From contig OZ026553.1 of NCBI GenBank assembly GCA_964020155.1, forward strand, positions 3,054,979-3,118,978: 64,000 nt of DNA. Direction: 5' to 3'. The translations under genes and the position numbers were made by a program. Under the pieces are notes generated by a model. The model was not told the origin of the DNA, did no database searches, and worked only from the letters and a program-made list of their open reading frames with translations. Position 1 is the first letter of the stretch. Every line of letters starts with the position of its first letter. The stretch comes from Chondrilla cf. caribensis. Taxonomy: Eukaryota; Porifera; Demospongiae; Chondrillida; Chondrillidae. This document shows positions 23,058 through 64,000 of the stretch, piece after piece.

Positions 23058-23440
23058 GTGTTCCTACACGTAACCGCAACAATGAATTTATATTAGAATT
23101 TATATTGCGCGAAATAAAGATGGCCGATTTTGAACGCTGACAATTTGAAATTGGGATAGAATTCGTGCGCTGAAGCTCCGCTGAACGTAATAACTTCAGC
23201 GAAGGTTCTTCTAAACCTAAAAAAGACGCCAAGTAATTCGAGTGCGGGGGGCGGCAGCCCCACGAGTTTTTAAACTCGAATTACTTGTTCAGCATAGGAG
23301 CCCCCCTCCCATTCCACCACTCTCACGATAGCATCAGAACCAATGCCAAGCTCTTTCTCAGTCATTATCACCTCAGTAGTGATTCTAACATCTGCTAACG
23401 AATCGGATGAATCAACAGGGTTTCGTTGTTTTGCAGCCAT
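22698..23440 (-). pseudogene. Broken TKL-like protein kinase, N-lobe and part of C-lobe
   Basis: From ATG at 23440 the minus strand encodes a kinase start with a glycine-rich-loop region (KELGIGSDAIVRVVEWEGG, then SYAE). The frame is then interrupted at 23287 by a 306-bp repeat. Beyond the repeat it resumes with KQLHDHNL, a C-helix-like TMECSEW, PNIARFFGVYF, then after a one-base shift near 22835-22840 continues LILEKMKMSLWEYL and SVALVYIHSH, ending at a GTACGT donor. No HRD catalytic loop or DFG is found downstream. Two lesions and missing exons mean it is dead. It resembles the sponge-type TKL kinases that read LxxLxHPNIVQFLGVY. Confidence 0.7.
22982..23287 (-). mobile_element. CAAGTAATTCGAG-family repeat inside the kinase relic
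   Basis: A 306-bp copy of a family also at 33620, 43194 and 48315. One end is a hairpin: CAAGTAATTCGAGT pairs with ACTCGAATTACTTG around a GC-rich loop. The interior includes a (TA)n run and GCGAAATAAAGATGG. No coding capacity. It splits the kinase reading frame. Confidence 0.8.
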
Positions 23441-24611
23441 GATGTTTATGTAGATGTTGTCTATAATTGAGAAAATTGCAAATTACCATACTGAACAATA
23501 TTAATTGCATATAATATTATTATACATACGAGTGTAAATTACCCTCCCTACGTCGTCCGTAAACGTGTCATGTGGCGCCTTTCAAGTACGGCGGATAGTA
23601 CGATTTCGTACGAATTCTAGAAGAAAGGCCTAAAACGAAACGCCAACGCCCTTAGTATACTTCATGGGTGGCGATGAGGACGTCTGGAAAATTTGGCGTT
23701 GATCAGATGCGAAGCGTCGGAGGAGTTCGCGAGCAAAGAAACAAACAACTTGTTTGTTTGTTTGTTTGCTTGAGACCCCGTAAATTATATCATAGATTAT
23801 AGTAAGATATGGCATTGCATAATTGTATGAAGTGATGTGTGTGTATTTTACACTAGTGTGTAGTATACACTCCACTACATGGCATGACGATCTATGTAAA
23901 AACAGACTTCTTTGCAATTGGCCACAAATAGATTCCCCCAAATAATAGTTTTTATAGTAAAACGTGTAGCACACATCGACGTCCCGCAGTACAGTGGAAC
24001 CGTTGACAGCACCGTTTGTCACTTATAATAATTACCACACAATGGCGATATTCTGTATTGCCAGATCTAGAGTTGTCATGAATGATTAGAGACTTTATTG
24101 AGCTCAACACTTTGATACAGGCTATAAGCATAATGGTCTGGTTAATTCCACACAAGAACCATTCTTTATTAATTAGTGCATATAATTATTATTATACCAT
24201 GCAAAAATATTTTGTACTATAGCTTGCAATTGCACATGGTCTGGTTATTCATTTCTTAGACTATAATATAAATATTATATGCAAATATATTATTATAGTA
24301 TCACGCATGTCAGATTCAATAATATACGTATGTATAATATTATTATATATAATATTATATTATAGCTGATGTGAAAACTGCATTATTAATTGAACTGTAA
24401 ACACAGTTTTATTAATTACTACAGTATAACCACAGAAACTATAGAACAATAGAAAATGGAATTATAGTTCTCTATCCTCAAACAACATCACAAATGCATA
24501 CGTACTGGACTGGACATACAAATGAGTATGATGTATTAACAAGTATGTGTTCAGTATTTAACAGACGGAACAATAGTGTACAATAAGGTTCAAAACATGC
24601 CATTAAGGTTG
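23441..24611. other. Intergenic region between kinase relic and FADD-like gene
   Basis: No coding region recognised. A short (TTTG)n run lies at about 23752-23768 and the middle is AT-rich with many ATTATA steps. Confidence 0.4.
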
Positions 24612-25794
24612 TCACTGGGCACTGCCGAAATACTTGTGCACGATAGCATTCAGCCTCTGCTTCCTAAGAGCCCGTCTTAACACCAGAGCTGTAGCCTTCT
24701 GTTCACCTCCGAGCTCCTTCCACTTCTTGAGAGCCTGAAACGACTGCTCGTGTAACTGGTGGGGGTAATCGTGACTGATCCCCTCAATTTCTTTCTCCGG
24801 TAGTTCGAGTTCTCGCGCTACCATCCTCCAGTTCAGCCCAATTTCTTTGGCCAGTTCCTTCAAAAATTTCTCATTCAGCACTAAGGGAAAGAGGCATCAT
24901 ACAGACAGTACATCAAATATCACAAATAATCCAAACAATTAATGTATGTAATTGAAATTACTATTTTCTTCTTGCGTCTTGTCTTGGCTTGAAGCAACTT
25001 GTTGTGGTTTACCTGAGAAAAGACAAACAATTAATCCTTTGCATTCACTGATTATTATGTAGAAATGGAGTGTTGACACCAATGTTGTGACAAAGAAACG
25101 TATGTACAATGTTTGTCCAAATATATTATACATAATATGAATGCATACATTGGGTGTAAGTGTTGCAAACACAATGAAACAAGGTGGTTCACACTGGTGT
25201 GAAGATGTACAAATTGAGGAGTGAGGAAATTCCGGAACACCTATGTAGCTAACATTGGTCAAAAGAAATGAGCAGAGCATTTGAACCTCAAAGGTTTTTG
25301 TAAATGGCGTACAAAACTGTCAAGTGTACACATGTATACTACACAGATGGACATAAACACACATGTTGTACGTATTTAATATTTAACAAATACACATCCT
25401 TGTATTGGGTAGGTTACAACAAGTGTTCAGAAACATGTGTGTACTCTGTTACAATGCTTCTTACTTAAAGAGCCATCACCTAAAAGCAAAAGAGAGTATA
25501 GTAAGGTAACTACTCACTCCATTGCATATAATATTAAGTACTTTCCTTACATTCCTCATCATCAAAGATCTTGACTCTTTCGAAGTCTGTAATATGCTGC
25601 TTTAGGTCTTCCCTCCCCAAGCTTTCCAGTGCCATTTTCACCACTTTCACTTTATGCGCATTGTATAAACCTTCACACATGCAAAGAAGAATACTTCCAA
25701 GATCAGATATCAAATACGGATGTGAGGTACATAACAAGCCCTGACAATCTTGTGAAGAAGTTGGTGTGTGTGCTTGTGCCAGCAAGTGTGTGTT

Positions 25795-25873
<79 letters not shown>

Positions 25874-26199
25874 ATGCATTCCAAATAAATACAAATAATA
25901 ATAATACTATAATAGTAAACCAACAGTACATGTACTGAAGGTATAAAATACCTCTCTGCTCCAAAAGTTTGAACATCTTAACTCCCGAATCTGCTTCTTC
26001 CAGATCCTTCAGAGCAACACCTTCTGCTTCAAACAAATATCGAAGGTCTTCCAAGTTCTTTTCTTGCAAATTTGAGGATATTTTAACATTCATCCTCCTA
26101 TACAAGCACATCAACACAACTGGTTATATTATACTCCATGTGTACTTGAAATACAGGTATGTACACGAGTGTGTTAGTATGTACGTGTGCATATATGCA

Positions 26200-26256
<57 letters not shown>

Positions 26257-26403
26257 TCATAGTCACAAGCTCACGCACAAACATGTACATGAGTACACAT
26301 GTACACACACAGGGCACACACACATACATGTATTGTACTAAAAATGGACAAGAATTTACCTAAAAGCTTTCTGCCTTGCTTCGCCATCCCCAATATCAGC
26401 CAT
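24612..26403 (-). CDS. FADD: FADD-like adaptor (DED plus death domain), 6 exons, 214 aa
   Basis: Exons on the minus strand: 26360-26403, 25952-26097, 25551-25670, 25465-25479, 24962-25012, 24612-24880; all GT-AG, in phase, 645 bp with the stop. Exons 1-3 encode a death effector domain: KAFRRMNVKISSNL, EDLRYLFE, MFKLLEQRG and SLGREDLKQHI with the RxDL motif. Exon 4 is a 15-bp microexon and exon 5 a Gln/Ser-rich linker. Exon 6 is a death domain: IGLNWRMVAREL, then IEGISHDYPHQLHEQSFQAL, KKW and LRRALRKQRL. Order and length match vertebrate FADD (about 208 aa), the adaptor linking death receptors to caspase-8. Partners are inferred. The gene sits beside a spare DED exon and a kinase relic. Confidence 0.92.
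25796..25871. repeat. (TG)n microsatellite, FADD-like intron 2
   Basis: About 76 bp of TG on the plus strand; the transcript reads (CA)n. It lies between exons 2 and 3. Confidence 0.95.
26199..26254. repeat. (CA)n microsatellite, FADD-like intron 1
   Basis: About 56 bp of CA on the plus strand; the FADD-like transcript reads (UG)n here, between exons 1 and 2. Confidence 0.95.
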
Positions 26404-27172
26404 GATGATCACTGCTTATCTGCACATAATTATTAGAGCAATATTCAATTGTCATAGAAGTTTAATTGGAAATCAACCTGCTCGGGGAGAAAGAAGAGAG
26501 AGAAACCAGCAATTGTGGGACTCGAACCCAGGGTGTCTGGCTGGAGCTGCCATAATCACTGAGCCATGAAGCCACCACAGTAACCAGCCTTCCTCAATTC
26601 TCTTTCATACTGCACTGGTGGTCTCACTGGTTATTAACATTAACATTATTAACCGGGAGTATGTATTATTGAGTGTATACATATAATGATATGTACTGTA
26701 CTAAATCACGAAATATAGGATGTAGATGATGACCATACACTAAGAGTGAGGGTGGTTAAAATGGGCATTGCCGGAACTACCTTACTTTACTCTACCTTAT
26801 AGTGTAAGAAGCTCGCGGGTAACAGAGGAACCCGCTCTACCAATCACCACAATTGAGCGTAGTGAGGAATGGCCTATCCGACTACGATAAAGACGCCGTC
26901 GGTTTGTAGTCTGTGATAAAACCACAGGTTAAAAACGGTATCTACGTACGTGAGGATCCTATTTTCGAACAGAATTACCCTGTTTCATCGTATATCCTGA
27001 AGTTCAAACATTTCAGGGAACATATCGAGAAGTAAGTGGATTTTCCAACAACTACAAACTCACCTACGTGAACCGTGGACACCTCGCTCTCGTCTACCTT
27101 TCTAAAGGGTTTGCCCCTATAACCGCTCCCCCCGTTACTATTTTTAGTGTTTATAGCCCACTCGTTATCCAG
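26404..27172. other. Upstream region of FADD-like gene with a tRNA-like relic
   Basis: No gene is supported. At 26511-26578 the minus strand has an A-box-like TGGCTCAGTGATTATGG and a B box GGGTTCGAGTCCC, but no pairing acceptor stem, so a SINE-type relic. A minus-strand frame ending at a strong GTGAGT donor near 27061 could be a 5' untranslated exon, unproven. Confidence 0.4.
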
Positions 27173-27370
27173 AGCGCTTGTGTAATAATGCTTCCGGCTT
27201 ACGACACGATACCTAAATGATACATTGATGAGTGTAATAATGGTCAAGATACAATCAGGATTACACGCGCGAATATACGTACTAGTTTTTTGCCGATAAC
27301 AGTACAAAGCAACCCTAGCCTGGTGTGAGTGCATGAGCAAACTCCTAGTGTGTACTGCCAGATACAATCT
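27173..27370. repeat. Partial protease spacer marking the left array edge
   Basis: From about 27173 the sequence matches the spacers between the protease genes (TTGTGTAATAATGCTTCCGG through to the stop of gene A). The signal-peptide exon that should follow on its other side is missing. The break marks one edge of the tandem duplication. Confidence 0.75.
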
Positions 27371-35026
<7,656 letters not shown>

Positions 35027-35286
35027 CTTCGTCGAGTCTCTCTGCTCACAACCACTTCAACGCGTCTCCTGGAGAAAACGGTGCATGTGTGCGTTTGTGT
35101 AATAATTCTTCCGGCTTACGACACGACACCTAAATGGTACATTGATGAGTGTAATAATGGTCAAGATACAATCAGGATTACACGCGCGAATATATACTAG
35201 TTTTTTTGCCGATAACAGTACAAAGCAACCCTAGCCTGGTGTGAGTGCACGAACAAACTCCTAGTGTGTACTACCAGATACAATCT
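35027..35286 (-). promoter_or_regulatory. 260-bp spacer between protease genes B and A
   Basis: It must hold the 3' end of B and the promoter and leader of A. No AATAAA or ATTAAA is present on the minus strand; the matching place reads AAAAAA. A weak AGTATATATTCG lies near 35188-35200. Confidence 0.5.
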
Positions 35287-42313
<7,027 letters not shown>

Positions 42314-42571
42314 CTTCGTCGAGTCTCTCTGCTCACAACCACTTCAACGCGTCTCCTGGAGAAAACGGTGCATGTGTGCGTTTGTGTAATAATTCTTCCG
42401 GCTTGCGACACGATACGTAAATGATATCATTGATGAGTGTAATAATGGTCAAGATACAATCAGGATTACACAAGCGAATATACTAGGTTTTTGCCGGTAA
42501 CAGTACAAATCCACCCTAGCCTGGTGTGAGTGCATGAACAAACTCCTAGTGTGTACTGCCAGATACAATCT
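42314..42571 (-). promoter_or_regulatory. 258-bp spacer between protease genes C and B
   Basis: Same make-up as the other spacers. No AATAAA on the minus strand. It must hold the 3' end of C and the promoter of B. Confidence 0.5.
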
Positions 42572-49348
<6,777 letters not shown>

Positions 49349-49609
49349 CTTCGTCGAGTCTCTCTGCTCACAGCCACTTCAACGCGTCTCCTGTAGGAAA
49401 CGGTGCATGTGTGCGCTTGTGTACGTAATAATGCTTCCGGCTTACGACACGATACCTAAATGATACATAGATGAGTGTAATAATGGTCAAGATACAATCA
49501 GGATTACACGCGCGAATATACTAGTTTATTGCCGATAACAGTACAAATCAACCCTAGCCTGGTGTGAGTGCATGAGCAAACTCCTAGTGTGTACTGCCAG
49601 ATACAATCT
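49349..49609 (-). promoter_or_regulatory. 261-bp spacer between protease genes D and C
   Basis: Same make-up as the other spacers, but this one carries an AATAAA 80 nt after the stop of D. Confidence 0.5.
49525..49530 (-). terminator. Poly(A) signal AATAAA of protease D
   Basis: The minus strand reads GCAATAAACTAG about 80 nt after the stop. The matching place after A, B and C reads A runs instead. Confidence 0.55.
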
Positions 49610-63774
<14,165 letters not shown>

Positions 63775-64000
63775 GTACGCATTGTGCTATATGTTGTCAC
63801 GTTCCCTAACCTAACCTGTAGAATGATTACGGATACCTTGAACTAGCTGTACATGCTTACTATACTTTCAAAATATTTGATAAATATGTGAGCTTGCAGT
63901 CCTTGTGTATTGACAATTCAATAGTGATGATAATAGGAAAAACTGTTTTCCTGAGATCCCTACCAGTTCGACCCTATACGTACCTTCAATGAAATAATTA
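63775..64000 (+). other. Start of ARL1 intron 8
   Basis: The sequence follows the GTACGC donor of exon 8. No acceptor followed by the expected C-terminal codons is seen before the window ends. Confidence 0.6.

Noticed and set aside
26975..27367. 130-codon minus-strand frame upstream of the FADD-like gene
   Set aside because: It runs across the array-edge spacer; no domain. A GTGAGT donor hints at a non-coding leader exon but nothing more.

Overview
The window looks like nuclear DNA of an early-branching animal, most likely a demosponge. This is inference: the host genes are clearly metazoan (macroH2A, a FADD-type DED plus death-domain adaptor, ARL1, pepsin-like proteases), are cut by many short GT-AG introns, lie close together, and sit in AT-rich DNA full of (TG)n/(CA)n tracts, TACGTA-rich introns and small DNA transposons. 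A search with the macroH2A and FADD proteins would settle the phylum.

Layout. 1-6.1 kb: a 1,654-residue single-exon minus-strand protein joining an N-terminal J domain, a CxxC pair, a Gly/Ser minisatellite and a C-terminal RecB-like PD-(D/E)XK nuclease motif set. 6.9-10.1 kb: a dead retroelement with reverse transcriptase and a restriction-like endonuclease end. 10.85-11.6 kb: a terminal-inverted-repeat element with hairpin ends and a 9-bp target duplication. 12.4-14.6 kb: gene-poor, with a 190-bp tandem repeat, a tRNA-like relic and a foldback element. 14.9-20.6 kb: macroH2A, minus strand, 7 exons, 370 aa. 21.7-23.4 kb: a broken TKL-like kinase and an orphan DED exon. 24.6-26.4 kb: a FADD-like adaptor, minus strand, 6 exons, 214 aa. 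27.4-58.3 kb: four head-to-tail pepsin/cathepsin-like aspartic protease genes on the minus strand (called A to D from low to high coordinate), 10 exons each, predicted 397, 397, 398 and 400 aa, separated by only about 260 bp. 59.4-63.8 kb: ARL1, plus strand, 8 exons seen, with its last few codons outside the window.

The four protease genes are the main story. All exons can be joined in frame with GT-AG sites, and the catalytic Asp residues and three disulfide pairs are kept. Shared intron insertions say A resembles C and B resembles D, so a two-gene block probably duplicated. Other tracts pair A with D, or C with D, so gene conversion or unequal exchange has reshuffled them. Because the four copies give natural empty sites for each other, the introns record transposon history in detail: a pogo/Tc1-like MITE that left a TACAGTA footprint in gene D, a 62-bp element with a 9-bp target duplication in gene C, an 850-bp inverted-repeat element in gene D, and two retroelement fragments flanked by unusually long direct duplications.

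The FADD-like adaptor, the kinase relic and the spare DED exon lie side by side and suggest a small, changing innate-immunity or cell-death neighbourhood. I see no operon-like pathway linking the other genes. The J-domain/RecB-like nuclease fusion is the best candidate for something poorly described.
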